In this document: positions 46,130 through 59,198 of the stretch, piece after piece
Numbering within the stretch: position 1 is the first letter of the stretch
Layout: every line of letters begins with the position of its first letter
NCBI GenBank assembly: GCA_030737875.1
Contig: CM060910.1
Span: forward strand, 633,689,303 to 633,753,302
DNA: 64,000 nucleotides
DNA from: Allium sativum
Lineage: Eukaryota; Streptophyta; Magnoliopsida; Asparagales; Amaryllidaceae
Reading direction: 5' to 3'
Notes under the pieces: generated by a model
What the model was told of the DNA's origin: nothing
Databases searched by the model: none
The model's input: the letters and a program-made list of their open reading frames with translations, nothing else
Translations under genes and position numbers: made by a program

Positions 46130-48289
46130 GTGAAAGAATTTAGAAGGTGAGAAAGAAAAGATAGAACTAATAGAATAGAAGAAGAAGAACATCAGAATCA
46201 TCAGAGTAACACGAATCTCACAGCGGAACGAATAACATATAATATATAACATAGCTTTGAAGTAACAGTTATATATATACAATAGCACTTATCAGAGTAC
46301 AACACTTACAACACAGCGGAAATAACTATAGCTATAGAATCTTGCAGCCTCCTGCTCCAAGCTCTCCAAGCATATCTGAAAATCCCGACTACTTGACTAC
46401 CCGTACAAATTTAGGCACCCAAGAGTTTAGGGAAAACAACAAAGTAAACTCCGGGTCAGTCATGGGACTGGTATGAGTAAAACAATTTAAACATGTATAT
46501 GAACAAGTAAACGATATCTCGTAAGACCACGCCGTATAACGGAACGGGTTTTTCCCTTATGAGAATCCAAAATATCTTTATATCAAAAACCTTTTGATGT
46601 TATAATAATGTCTATGTACAAATAGATATCAACTAGCAGAAACGCTTGCATCTCACGTTCTACATTCATAGTATAAAATCATAAACCGCAGGGCGCTTAT
46701 CGGAGAATGGATTCCAACAGACAAGGTATGGGAGCACCTTCTGATCAGTGTACTCTAGAGGTGATACACTGCAGGTTCAACAAGAACATCTTGCAACCCG
46801 GCCACACATGACCGCTCACTCATTTAGCTTGAGTGTCGCGAATATATTGCCACCACGGTTATAGGCCATCAAAGCGTCATCCGAAGATACAAAATCAAAA
46901 GAAGTATAAATATGAATATTCACTAGATCGGTGACAATACACCCTGCTTGGGGATGACCCAACTAGCCATGCTGCCTAGCCCAACTTTTGTTACTTCCTG
47001 GTGTAAGGCTAGAAGCTACGTCTATCTTCAGAACATCTGACCATCATTCACTCTGAATGCCACATCGTCATACCCGCCAAATCACAAATTGACTTATCCA
47101 AAAATAACACGGGTATACAACTAAGAGAAACGAATTCCTCCACCACCAAACGTGAATACGTTTGAACAGATCAACTTACGCGATCCATTGGATATAGTCT
47201 GTCAGACCTTCTTCCATATACGTTGTCCTGGGACTGGACAAACCGAAGGCACTATTCAGTATATCCATCTTAGTCACTGTTATCTAAGACTTATACAACA
47301 GCCCTTGCACTTTACTCTGTCTTCAATTTATCTTTGGCATATATTGCTCGCAACGCTTATGCCAATACAGAGTGGTTCTTTGGATAATAATCCAACCGGT
47401 CTCTCCATATTAACAACGTTAAAATGGTAAAAACTTTGATAGTCTGTGATTCAACTATCAAATTAAAACATGTCGGTGTACAAACAACGATCTTATTTCC
47501 AAATGGGAATTCGATCGATCAATCATCATATGTTCATATTTCCTTATTTCATATATTTTAGAAAATATATGTTATTAATCATTGGAAAACATTTCCATAG
47601 CTTATTTTCACATCACTATTATTTCGCAACTATCAGTCCCTAACTGTAACTAGTATGAGAACCATTCTCTAAGTATCAATCCGGAAGGTCGAAACCAACA
47701 TCAGATCGTCACTTAGACAACCGTTCAACTTACCCTCTCCAGTTAGTTTCTGAATTTGCTTAACTCTATTTCTTAAATTCTTATCATGAAAACATTTCAT
47801 TTTCTATGTTTAGAAAACATATCTGACTATATTTGGAAAACGTTTCCAAAACTCATTTACGGATTTCCAATGAACGTTGTATAAAACATCGTTATGCTTA
47901 ATCCATTAATCGCTTATTACTTAACTATATTTCAAATCAACCTTTTCTATCGAACCACAACTATTCCTTTGTCAATTCTGAAGTCAATCAAGTTGGGGTA
48001 TAATTACCTCTCAGACCTTAATTGAACAACGTCCTTTACTGTGAAATAGATGAAGCTCATCGCTCACTTTTTACAATCATCTGTTTACGCAAATTCTCGG
48101 ATTCAGGTTACGAATCCACTTCTTATATGACTGTGTTTGACTATAACGTTATAATTCCTACCCCTATATATTTTATTTCCTAACTCGAATAATTTAACAG
48201 ACACCTAATTTCTAAATCAATAACTTAATCTTGATTTAAACCCTGGAAAGTAAATAGTACTTTCCCTAATTCGCTACACTCGAAATCGA

Positions 48290-48560
48290 CGTATAACTCT
48301 CTTTCGAGTAATCTCTATTTGATTAACTCTTCTTCGAGTAACCTATATTCGATTATCTCTCTTCAAATAACTCATATTCGAAATCTCTCTCTTTCGAATA
48401 AACAATATTCGATTTCTTTCTTTCGAATATGCTATATTCGAAAATCTCCTTTCGATTTACTAATCGATAACTCCTTTCGATCAAACTAAAATCGATAACT
48501 CCTTTAACTCTATTCGAATAAGTAATTCGAATCACTCTCATGTGTTTAGTTCTATTCAAA
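48290..48560. repeat. Degenerate TTCGA-rich repeats in the family B LTR
   Basis: Many spaced copies of CTTTCGA, ATATTCGA and ATCGATAACTCCTTTCGAT-like words. The same zone is at about 54795-55065 in the other LTR. Confidence 0.6.
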
Positions 48561-49419
48561 TATCTAATTTGAATCCATATCATGTTATACCGTGTGCGAA
48601 GCACGGGTTTTAAACCTATCCTTTTATAATTCTATTTATTTTCCGAACAAGTGTTCCTTTATTTATTTCCTAAATAAATATTCCTTTATTCCATTTATTT
48701 AAAATCTAAATAAATGTTCCTTTATTTATTTCCCAAATAAATAAATGGTTTCATTTTATAAAATCCTATCGATTTTATAAATAAGATTTATTTTCAATAT
48801 AAACATTGAAAATTCCCTTTTTACATTCTAGTATCACCTACGGTGTTTACCGTGTCGTATAACACTGATTGGTATCATTCAAAACATATGGAATCAATAA
48901 CAGATTTCATAACACATCATATATCACAATATATGAAAAACGGTAAAATAAATGTTGAGGAATCCAGTCGGATTCCTCCGACCTGTTTCCCTGCATCACA
49001 GATGTTAGACAATATAGATAACATCACTTTCAGTTCCATATGATGTATTCTGTTAAACAGAATCAATATAGAAATTTAACTAACTGACTAGCAGTTCAAT
49101 CAAACAATCAACACATAGTCAAACAGACAATTTTAACAGTTCTAACAATACAACATGAAATTATAATCTGTTCAAAGTTAGTGAGATTTACTCACATTGG
49201 ACGCGTTAACCGTTAAATGTCGGTTTGCGTTATTTGACTCAGTTGGACAATTTATTCCGCCATAAATTGTAACGAGCTCGGATTGACTCCCGGTCAGTCT
49301 CATTGTGTTGCTCCCGTCCATACGATCCTGTCGGATCTTGTTTCACTCAATTCTGACATCGTATGACGAAGGTATCACATTTATAAGATCGTGTACATTT
49401 TAAATTAAATTAAACTAAG

Positions 49420-50090
49420 GGTTTTTAGACTTGGGCCTTACCACATGGACTCAGCCCATATACCAAATTCCACCCGTAACCTCTTCTCCTACAAACATCG
49501 ATACAGAACCCGAATCCCTTTTCTCATTACCATTAATCGATTTTCATTTCCCACAATACCATTTCAAACTTTCCACCGAAATCCAAATTGAAATTACCAT
49601 AGTTCCTCTCATCAATCCTCTTCAGTGAACAAGAATGAAAATACTGAATCGTACCACCACTGCCGACTGTCACAGCTCCACCTCCGTCCATCCATTCTCG
49701 TCGCCGATCGTACCAAACACCTCAGCTCCCTATCGCCCACCCCCCTGTCACCAGCTCCCTCCACTCGCAGCAACCAGGAAAAATAGAACAAATCCGACTT
49801 TAAACTTTCCAGTATTCAACGAAGAACCTCGACAACGTGAACCCACCACCGCAGTCATCGGGGCGATCGGACCCCTCCTCTGTGGTGCCAACAGTTGCGC
49901 CTTGCTTCCAGGAGGTCGACTACCACCTTCTTTCCACCTCCGGCCTTCCTTACATCCAGCAAACGAAAGCCCTAGTCGAACTCGTGGAAGTCCAGTACCC
50001 CCAAAACGACATCGCACTCCTCATAGGTCGTACCGAATCAAAGAGAAGACCACCAGTATTCCATATATAATGGTATTAGGATTTTAGAGT
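49420..50090 (+). promoter_or_regulatory. Housekeeping-promoter-like segment in family B 3' LTR
   Basis: On the strand opposite to the element: GACTTGGGCCTTACC and CAGCCCATATACC (GGGCC/GCCCA motifs, 49430-49462), a C-rich leader-like stretch, and GAAAGCCCTAGTCG (about 49967). Then the sequence turns abruptly T-rich (from 50085), like the start of a plant intron. The C-rich frame 49635-50087 has no known domain. A related arrangement is in family C. Family A has a similar segment on its own sense strand. Confidence 0.45.
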
Positions 50091-51134
50091 TATTTGTTTT
50101 CTTTTGGGATTTTTCTTCTTTTGATTTTTACTTATGGGAAAATTGTTGGCTGTGTTTGTTGGATGGAGTTTTATATATGTTGTTGTGGTTGGTGGCACTT
50201 GTGGCTGGGAATACAGGCTGCGTGGCCTCCCATATGATCAGAGAATGAAGTGGGATATTTTATTTCTTTTTATTTATTTATTTTAGTGATTTTCTTCTCG
50301 TTCTTGGTCCTTTAAAAATCACTGTGACCGCATACGATACCCAAAAATCACCAAACTGAACATGTAGCTAGAGTTCGACATTACGGTCCCAACGAAACTG
50401 GTTTCGTCGAATTCCGACTCCGTATGCTCACACAGTGTATTTTTAACTGTCACAATACTGACTGTTTCTCACTCTAAAAATCCGTACGACCACACAGTGA
50501 CTCTAAAAATCATGAAACTTCACATCTAACAATAATTTGACATTGCGGATCCAACAAAACTGGTTTCGTCGAATTCCGACTTCGTTTGCAAAAGTGGCTA
50601 TTTTTAACGCTCTAAATAGCCTATTTAAATATATAAATATATTTAAATATTATTAAATTAATTATTATCGTCTATATCCACAGTGGCATACCATACAGCT
50701 CCAGACTATCACCTCAGATTTTATGACTTGATTTCCAGCCTCCAGATTATCCCGATATTCAGTTCGTATCGAAAAATTGATTTATAACGTATATAAAGCA
50801 TTACGAATTATAACGGAATTCCACAGCGACTTTTCTGAAATTTGATTTGGACGTACATCAAAATCTATACGACGAAATCCCGATTTTTCTCTTCTACTAG
50901 AAAGATATACTCCACCAGCTCCACACGTTTCTTGTTTCACAGAATTCCGGCTTAAAACGAATCCTGTACATTCAGTTGAAGTTCGAATCGCCAAATAGCG
51001 AACTGCCGCGCCATTTCGAGCTCGATTATAATTATATTTATAATTTATACGTTCAACTATCGTTTATTTAATATATTCGTTATTTAAATAATTAAATAAC
51101 TTAATTATTATACCTTACAAAACGCGCCATTACA

Positions 51135-51150
51135 GACTTCCCCCCTTAAA
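51135..51150 (-). other. Polypurine tract of family B
   Basis: On the minus strand TTTTAAGGGGGGAAGTC precedes the LTR start TGTAATGGCGCG. Upstream is ATTTCGAGGACAAAATT, the Tekay-like pre-tract motif. Confidence 0.88.
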
Positions 51151-52563
51151 ATAATTTTGTCCTCGAAATTGCTAAGCTAGGCAAATGCTACCAACTTTAC
51201 TAACTAGATTCAAATATCTTTTAGTTTACTTCTCAACTCCTGTTTCAACTGAACCATTAAATTTTCAATTAAATTATTAATTCATTCTGGCTAACTGAAT
51301 TTCCATAAATCATGAGAATGTTTTAACGCCTGGAATTTTCGAAAAAATTTCGCCATAACCTCCTTTGTATCGGTCAATATGACAAACCACCCCTCGCCTC
51401 TCTAGTCGTTCTCCAATCCAAAAGAAAATCAAACAGCCAAGCGGCTTGCCAATTCGGCTCATAAAATCCAAACTCATATATGATATAAACTTGTACCTTT
51501 TTGTCGGTCGTATCATTATATCCTTTTGATCTGTTATCACTTCCGCATATATCATGGTCATTCCACTCAGTTTATATCCTCAAACCAAATCATTCGCTTA
51601 TACCCAAGCCGAATTCCATCCCAACTCCAATATCAAATTTCAAACTATTGACTTATCAATTTGGTTCCATTCTAGATTATCTCTAATCCCAACTCAATTT
51701 TATTTAACTCGGTTCAAGTTAAATTTCAATTTATTTTTACCATCTCATTTTATTTAACTTCATTAGTTAAATTTTAATTTCTGGAACTTAAATTCCTGGG
51801 TAAATTTCAAATCAATTCGAAATCATAATACTAATTCAAAACTTTTGAATTTCTAAACCACTTGTTTTCTCAATATAATTTAAAAACAAAACTTTGGTAG
51901 TAATCCGTCACTTACCCCTCGAAAATGACACTGATAATGCTGCAGCAAATATCAGAATTATTTTCCAGCGATCGAAGTGAGTTCAATACTATATCACTTT
52001 CAAAATCATTTTAAACTCTTTTATTTTGAAATACATTACAAATATTCTTTCTTAATACTCATAAATCAATTTAAAATCTCCCAGGAACTTAAAATTTACT
52101 TATTTTAATTCCTGATTCATTTATCAACACTTACTCAAATTTCAGATTTAATTCATCTTGATTTCATATATTATACTTATATGATTTCTGATTGGTTATT
52201 TACATAACCATTTCATTTATAATTTTACTCGATTATAATAACAATCAATATATCCCATATATTATTAATTCAATATATATCAAATATACTTTGGGTAAAA
52301 TTATTTCATTTACCCTCTTTTCAAAATATACCATGATGGTTCATCGTATTCGAGTGTTTGGTAACTCCTACCCATACAGTGGATCAAACTGATCGACCAG
52401 AATTCACAAACGACTCAACCAATAAATCTCCACAATATAAAACAATTTTATATTGAATAACAAATACGCTCTCGTATATATATACTCAAACTCAATCTAG
52501 GGTATTGCTAACCCTATCTCTACCGAGTCACGCCACAGAGCCAAGGTAATCACTTAAACTTAA

Positions 52564-52575
52564 GCTCTGATACCA
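52564..52575 (-). other. Primer binding site of family B
   Basis: TGGTATCAGAGC on the minus strand, perfect initiator-Met tRNA type, two bases from the LTR. Confidence 0.93.
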
Positions 52576-52577
52576 AC

Positions 52578-55500
52578 TGTAACGGTTGGAAATTTCCGAC
52601 TCCTCGAGAGTCGGAAATTCCGAGACGTTAGAGAAAGAATTTAGAAGGTGAGAAAGAAAAGATAGAACTAATAGAATAGAAGAAGAAAAAGAACATCAGA
52701 ATCATCAGAGTAACACGAATCTCACAGCGGAACGAATAACATATAATATATAACATAGCTTTGAAGTAACAGTTATATATATACAATAGCACTTATCAGA
52801 GTACAACACTTACAACACAGCGGAAATAACTATAGCTATAGAATCTTGCAGCCTCCTGCTCCAAGCTCTCCAAGCATATCTGAAAATCCCGACTACTTGA
52901 CTGCCCGTACAAATTTAGGCACCCAAGAGTTTAGGGAAATCCACAAAGTAAACTCCGGGTCAGTCATGGGACTGGTATGAGTAAAACAATTTAAACATGT
53001 ATATGAACAAGTAAACGATATCTCGTAAGACCACGCCGTATAACGGAACGGGTTTTTCCCTTATGAGAATCCAAAATATCTTTATATCAAAAACCTTTTG
53101 ATGTTATAATAATGTCTATGTACAAATAGATATCAACTAGCAGAAACGCTTGCATCTCACGTTCTACATTCATAGTATAAAATCATAAACCGCAGGGCGC
53201 TTATCGGAGAATGGATTCCAACAGACAAGGTATGGGAGCACCTTCTGATCAGTGTACTCTAGAGGTGATACACTGTAGGTTCAACAAGAACGTCTTACAA
53301 CCCGGCCACACATGACCGCTCACTCATTTAGCTTGAGTGTCGCGAATATATTGCCACCACGGTTATAGGCCATCAAACCGTCATCCGAAGATACAGAATC
53401 AAAAGAAGTATAAATATGAATATTCACTAGATCGGTGACAATACACCCTGCTTGGGGATGACCCAACTAGCCATGCTGCCTAGCCCAACTTTTGTTACTT
53501 CCTGGTGTGAGGCTAGAAGCTACGTCTATCTTCAGAACATCTGACCATCATTCACTCTGAATGCCACATCGTCATACCCGCCAAATCACAAATTGACTTA
53601 TCCAAAAATAACACGGGTATACAGCTAAGAGAAACGAATTCCTCCACCACCAAACGTGAATACGTTTGAACAGATCAACTTACGCGATCCATTGGATATA
53701 GTCTGTCAGACCTTCTTCCATATACGTTGTCCTGGGACTGGACAAACCGAAGGCACTATTCAGTATATCCATCTTAGTCACTGTTATCTAAGACTTATAC
53801 AACAGCCCTTGCACTTTACTCTGTCTTCAATTTATCTTTGGCATATATTGCTCGCAACGCTTATGCCAATACAGAGTGGTTCTTTGGATAATAATCCAAC
53901 CGGTCTCTCCATATTAACAACGTTAAAATGGTAAAAACTTTGATAGTCTGTGATTCAACTATCAAATTAAAACATGTCGGTGTACAAACAACGATCTTAT
54001 TTCCAAATGGGAATTCGATCGATCAATCATCATATGTTCATATTTCCTTATTTCATATATTTTAGAAAATATATGTTATTAATCATTGGAAAACATTTCC
54101 ATAGCTTATTTTCACATCACTATTATTTCGCAACTATCAGTCCCTAACTGTAACTAGTATGAGAACCATTCTCTAAGTATCAATCCGGAAGGTCGAAACC
54201 AACATCAGATCGTCACTTAGACAACCGTTCAACTTACCCTCTCCAGTTAGTTTCTGAATTTGCTTAACTCTATTTCTTAAATTCTTATCATGAAAACATT
54301 TCATTTTCTATGTTTAGAAAACATATCTGACTATATTTGGAAAACGTTTCCAAAACTCATTTACGGATTTCCAATGAACGTTGTATAAAACATCGTTATG
54401 CTTAATCCATTAATCGCTTATTACTTAACTATATTTCAAATCAACCTTTTCTATCGAACCACAACTATTCCTTTGTCAATTCTGAAGTCAATCAAGTTGG
54501 GGTATAATTACCTCTCAGACCTTAATTGAACAACGTCCTTTACTGTGAAATAGATGAAGCTCATCGCTCACTTTTTACAATCATCTGTTTATGCAAATTC
54601 TCGGATTCAGGTTACGAATCCACTTCTTATATGACTGTGTTTGACTATAACGTTATAATTCCTACCCCTATATATTTTATTTCCTAACTCGAATAATTTA
54701 ACAGACACCTAATTTCTAAATCAATAACTTAATCTTGATTTAAACCCTGGAAAGTAAATAGTACTTTCCCTAATTCGCTACACTCGAAATCGACGTATAA
54801 CTCTCTTTCGAGTAATCTCTATTTGATTAACTCTTCTTCGAGTAACCTATATTCGATTATCTCTCTTCAAATAACTCATATTCGAAATCTCTCTCTTTCG
54901 AATAAACAATATTCGATTTCTTTCTTTCGAATATGCTATATTCGAAAATCTCCTTTCGATTTACTAATCGATAACTCCTTTCGATCAAACTAAAATCGAT
55001 AACTCCTTTAACTCTATTCGAATAAGTAATTCGAATCACTCTCATGTGTTTAGTTCTATTCAAATATCTAATTTGAATCCATATCATGTTATACCGTGTG
55101 CGAAGCACGGGTTTTAAACCTATCCTTTTATAATTCTATTTATTTTCCGAACAAGTGTTCCTTTATTTATTTCCTAAATAAATATTCCTTTATTCCATTT
55201 ATTTAAAATCTAAATAAATGTTCCTTTATTTATTTCCCAAATAAATAAATGGTTTCATTTTATAAAATCCTATCGATTTTATAAATAAGATTTATTTTCA
55301 ATATAAACATTGAAAATTCCCTTTTTACATTCTAGTATCACCTACGGTGTTTACCGTGTCGTATAACACTGATTGGTATCATTCAAAACATATGGAATCA
55401 ATAACAGATTTCATAACACATCATATATCACAATATATGAAAAACGGTAAAATAAATGTTGAGGAATCCAGTCGGATTCCTCCGACCTGTTTCCCTGCAT

Positions 55501-57652
55501 CACAGATGTTAGACAATATAGATAACATCACTTTCAGTTCCATATGATGTATTCTGTTAAACAGAATCAATATAGAAATTTAACTAACTGACTAGCAGTT
55601 CAATCAAACAATCAACACATAGTCAAACAGACAATTTTAACAGTTCTAACAATACAACATGAAATTATAATCTGTTCAAAGTTAGTGAGATTTACTCACA
55701 TTGGACGCGTTAACCGTTAAATGTCGGTTTGCGTTATTTGACTCAGTTGGACAATTTATTCCGCCATAAATTGTAACGAGCTCGGATTGACTCCCGGTCA
55801 GTCTCATTGTGTTGCTCCCGTCCATACGATCCTGTCGGATCTTGTTTCACTCAATTCTGACATCGTATGACGAAGGTATCACATTTATAAGATCGTGTAC
55901 ATTTTAAATTAAATTAAACTAAGGGTTTTTAGACTTGGGCCTTACCACATGGACTCAGCCCATATACCAAATTCCACCTGTAACCTCTTCTCCTACAAAC
56001 ATCGATACAGAACCCGAATCCCTTTTCTCATTACCATTAATCGATTTTCATTTCCCACAATACCATTTCAAACTTTCCACCGAAATCCAAATTGAAATTA
56101 CCATAGTTCCTCTCATCAATCCTCTTCAGTGAACAAGAATGAAAATACTGAATCGTACCACCACTGCCGACTGTCACAGCTCCACCTCCGTCCATCCATT
56201 CTCGTCGCCGATCGTACCAAACACCTCAGCTCCCTATCGCCCACCCCCCTGTCACCAGCTCCCTCCACTCGCAGCAACCAGGAAAAATAGAACAAATCCG
56301 ACTTTAAACTTTCCAGTATTCAACGAAGAACCTCGACAATGTGAACCCACCACCGCAGTCATCGGGGCGATCGGACCCCTCCTCTGTGGTGCCAACAGTT
56401 GCACCTTTCTTCCAGGAGGTCGACTACCACCTTCTTTCCACCTCCGGCCTTCCTTACATCCAGCAAACGAAAGCCCTAGTCGAACTCGTGGAAGTCCAGT
56501 ACCCCCAAAACGACATCGCACTCCTTATAGGTCGTACCGAATCAAAGAGAAGACCACCAGTATTCCATATATAATGGTATTAGGATTTTAGAGTTATTTG
56601 TTTTCTTTTGGGATTTTTCTTCTTTTGATTTTTACTTATGGGAAAATTGTTGGCTGTGTTTGTTGGATGGAGTTTTATATATGTTGTTGTGGTTGGTGGG
56701 ACTTGTGGCTGGGAATACAGGCTGCGTGGCCTCCCATATGATCAGAGAATGAAGTGGGATATTTTATTTCTTTTTATTTATTTATTTTAGTGATTTTCTT
56801 CTCGTTCTTGGTCCTTTAAAAATCACTGTGACCGCATACGATACCCAAAAATCACCAAACTGAACATGTAGCTAGAGTTCGACATTACGGTCCCAACGAA
56901 ACTGGTTTCGTCGAATTCCGACTCCGTATGCTCACACAGTGTATTTTTAACTGTCACAATACTGACTGTTTCTCACTCTAAAAATCCGTACGGCCACACA
57001 GTGACTCTAAAAATCATGAAACTTCACATCTAACAATAATTTGACATTGCGGATCCAACAAAACTGGTTTCGTCGAATTCCGACTTCGTTTGCAAAAGTG
57101 GCTATTTTTAACGCTCTAAATAGCCTATTTAAATATATAAATATATTTAAATATTATTAAATTAATTATTTAAAATTAATTATTATCGTCTATATCCACA
57201 GTGGCATACCATACAGCTCCAGACTATCACCTCAAATTTTATGACTTGATTTCCAGCCTCCAGATTATCCCGATATTCAGTTCGTATCGAAAAATTGATT
57301 TATAACGTATATAAAGCGTTATGAATTATAACGGAATTCCACAGCGACTTTTCTGAAATTTGATTTGGACGTACATCAAAATCTATACGACGAAATCCCG
57401 ATTTTTCTCTTCTACTAGAAAGATATACTCCACCAGCTCCACACGTTTCTTGTTTCACAGAAATCCGGCTTAAAACGAATCCTGTACATTCAGTTGAAGT
57501 TCGAATCGCCAAATAGCGAACTGCCGCGCCATTTCGAGCTCGATTATAATTATATTTATAATTTATACGTTCAACTATCGTTTATTTAATATATTCGTTA
57601 TTTAAATAATTAAATAACTTAATTATTATACCTTACAAAACGCGCCATTACA
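52578..57652 (-). repeat. Family B 5' LTR
   Basis: Partner of 46077-51134 at an offset of 6501 at the left end. It has the same hairpin at 52580-52630, the same TTCGA-rich zone, and the same plus-strand gene-like segment (about 55920-56600). It carries an extra ~16 bp near 57166 containing ATTATTTAAAATTA. Confidence 0.9.
55920..56600 (+). promoter_or_regulatory. Housekeeping-promoter-like segment in family B 5' LTR
   Basis: Counterpart of 49420-50090 with a handful of substitutions. GGGCC/GCCCA motifs and GAAAGCCCTAGTCG are unchanged. Confidence 0.45.
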
Positions 57653-57657
57653 GGATC
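57653..57657. repeat. Target site duplication of family B, right copy
   Basis: GGATC after the LTR, matched at 46072-46076. Confidence 0.9.
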
Positions 57658-59064
57658 CTTCACTTCGGTGGCGGCTAGGTTGAAACGATTCAGATACCCC
57701 CTCAAACTCTCACCTGGTCGTTGTTTGACAAGGAACAGGTCGATCACACTTTTCGATCTTCGAGCGTAGATACGGAACTGTTCTACGAACTTTTCACTCA
57801 ATTCCCGAAAACTGGAAATTGATCTTGCTGGTAAGCGAGTAAACCATAATAACGCTACATCCTCCAGGAATATAGGGAATGCTTTGCACTTTACAATGTC
57901 GGAGGCTGCGGCAGCGGTCATTGACCAAGAATATCTCATTAGATGTTGGATTGGATCAGATCTACCCGCGTAACGGTTCATTTGAGGCATGTTGAAGCGC
58001 CTAGGGAATGTTACATCTAGAATGTCATCGGTAAAAGGGGTGTGGCTGCGATTAATCCCACAGTCTTCATTCCTTTGTCCACGGCTATCTTCCAGGATTT
58101 GATGGACCATAGCTGCCACATTTGCACTGGTCATCGGAGGCTCGGGGTCAGCGCTTCTAGCTCGGTGGAATTCTCCGATCTCTCTTCTATGAACATCCAC
58201 GAAGTCCGGAGCTCGGATTGGGCTTCGCTGGCCCCTGTTACTATGAGCATTTGCATGGCGGAGGAGCTGAGGTGGTCTATTCTCAACAGGATTATTCACA
58301 ACTCGAGCTCTAGGAGTTGCAGCGTGATTATTCAAGTTGTGGTTTGAGGGTCCCTCACCAAGTGCCTCTTCCTCCCGTGATGGCAAGCTTCCAAATCGGA
58401 GCTGCTCTATGTTTTCAGCCCGCTCATATGGTCGCCGCGGAGGTCTGGGCAATTCTTTCGATGAAGAAGAATATTCTGGGGTGAGCGGACGGACTGGAGG
58501 AGGTGTTCTTTGCCTTACAAGATCATCCAGACGCCTATCCATAGCAGTCAAATTCTGTCGCAGCATGGAGTTTTCCTGCCTTTGAGCAGCTATTTCATCA
58601 AACAGCCTATCCCACATTTCAACGAAGCGAGAGAGAGATCTTTCCGTTACTGGAGCAGAGGGGTCATACCGATCATCAATATTTTCCCTTATGCGCAGAG
58701 AGCTTGAACCAGGTTGAACAGAGGGACCAGGACGGGAAGAGCGAGCCATAGGCTCCTTTCCAGGTCGAGTTGTGATCCGGTCATCGTCTCGGATCGTGGT
58801 GGATCGGTGTCGGCGGCTCGTAGCATCCCCCTGGGATCGGATCGTGGTAACATTGGGAGGGAGGTTCGTGGTGTTATCATGGGACCGGGTGACAACCCCT
58901 TCAACAGTTCGGTTCGGATCGCCCTCCATGGTTCGGTTCGCCATCTCCGTTCCGCGATCCGAGGGTCTGTCATTGACCTGTTCATGCACGCTTTCTTCAA
59001 TCGCTTCATTCGCAGCTTCATTCGCCTGTGAAGCTCGCACTTCCTTAGATTTCTTTCCATCCAT
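57658..59064 (-). pseudogene. gag: D gag, 5' part (before family B insertion)
   Basis: N-terminal part of Gag. The first ATG on the minus strand is at 59064 (MDGKKSKEV); the frame is open up to the primer site at about 59196. A long polar N-terminal region, rich in R, S, N and P, is followed by a capsid domain of the retrotransposon gag family (ALLWFTRLPARSISSF, EKFVEQF, QRPGESLRGYLNRF). The frame runs into the family B LTR for a few codons, so this half is truncated. About a dozen GATC-containing motifs cluster in 58740-58960, within coding sequence. Confidence 0.9.
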
Positions 59065-59177
59065 GATATCAGGTATTGTTGAAATCTTCGAAGGCCTGAA
59101 CAGTGAGGTTTCGGGACTTTTTTCTTCGGACTTGAATATCCAAACAACGGAGAAACAATCCAATATCTTGGGTTCAA

Positions 59178-59195
59178 CTCTCAGTGAAAGCACCA
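59178..59195 (-). other. Primer binding site of D
   Basis: TGGTGCTTTCACTGAGAG on the minus strand, three bases from the LTR. It is not the initiator-Met type; I do not assign the tRNA with confidence. Its difference from A, B, C and Tekay separates D from that group. Confidence 0.75.
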
Positions 59196-59198
59196 AAA

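Larger units (their letters stand above)
46077..51134 (-). repeat. Family B 3' LTR
   Basis: Plus-strand ends are TGTAACGGCTGG and CGCGCCATTACA. It contains the terminal hairpin (46079-46129), an acceptor-like minus-strand GGGATTTTCAG (about 46373-46383) matching the one in family A, a TTCGA-rich degenerate repeat zone (48290-48560), and the gene-like segment on the plus strand (about 49420-50090). Frames such as 49635-50087 lie in that segment and show no known domain. Confidence 0.9.
51135..52577 (-). other. Family B internal region (no coding capacity)
   Basis: 1443 bp, AT-rich, without gag or pol. On the minus strand it has CGACCGACAAAAAGGTACAAG (about 51488-51508; donor-like), GAGCCGAATTGGC, a pyrimidine run near 51425, and GGAGGTTATGGCGAAATTTT (51343-51362). 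All are in the same order as in family A internal region 1. The frame 51310-51561 covers this block; whether it is translated is unknown. Confidence 0.75.
46077..57652 (-). mobile_element. Family B giant-LTR non-autonomous retrotransposon (complete)
   Basis: Complete 11.6-kb element on the minus strand: LTRs 46077-51134 (5058 bp) and 52578-57652 (5075 bp), an internal region of only 1443 bp, perfect primer site, purine tract, and target duplication GGATC. The LTRs differ by roughly two dozen substitutions and one ~16-bp indel (near 57166), so insertion was recent. It has no gag or pol. LTR sequence is clearly related to family A, for example GGCGCGGYAGTTCG near the U3 start, and TCAGAAACTAACTGGAGA with GATGTTGGTTTCG in the middle. 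It interrupts D gag. Confidence 0.92.

Noticed and set aside
49635..50087. 150-codon frame in the family B LTR, also at 56139-56591
   Set aside because: Proline/threonine-rich by virtue of C-rich leader sequence; another frame is equally open. Kept only as a promoter/leader-like segment.
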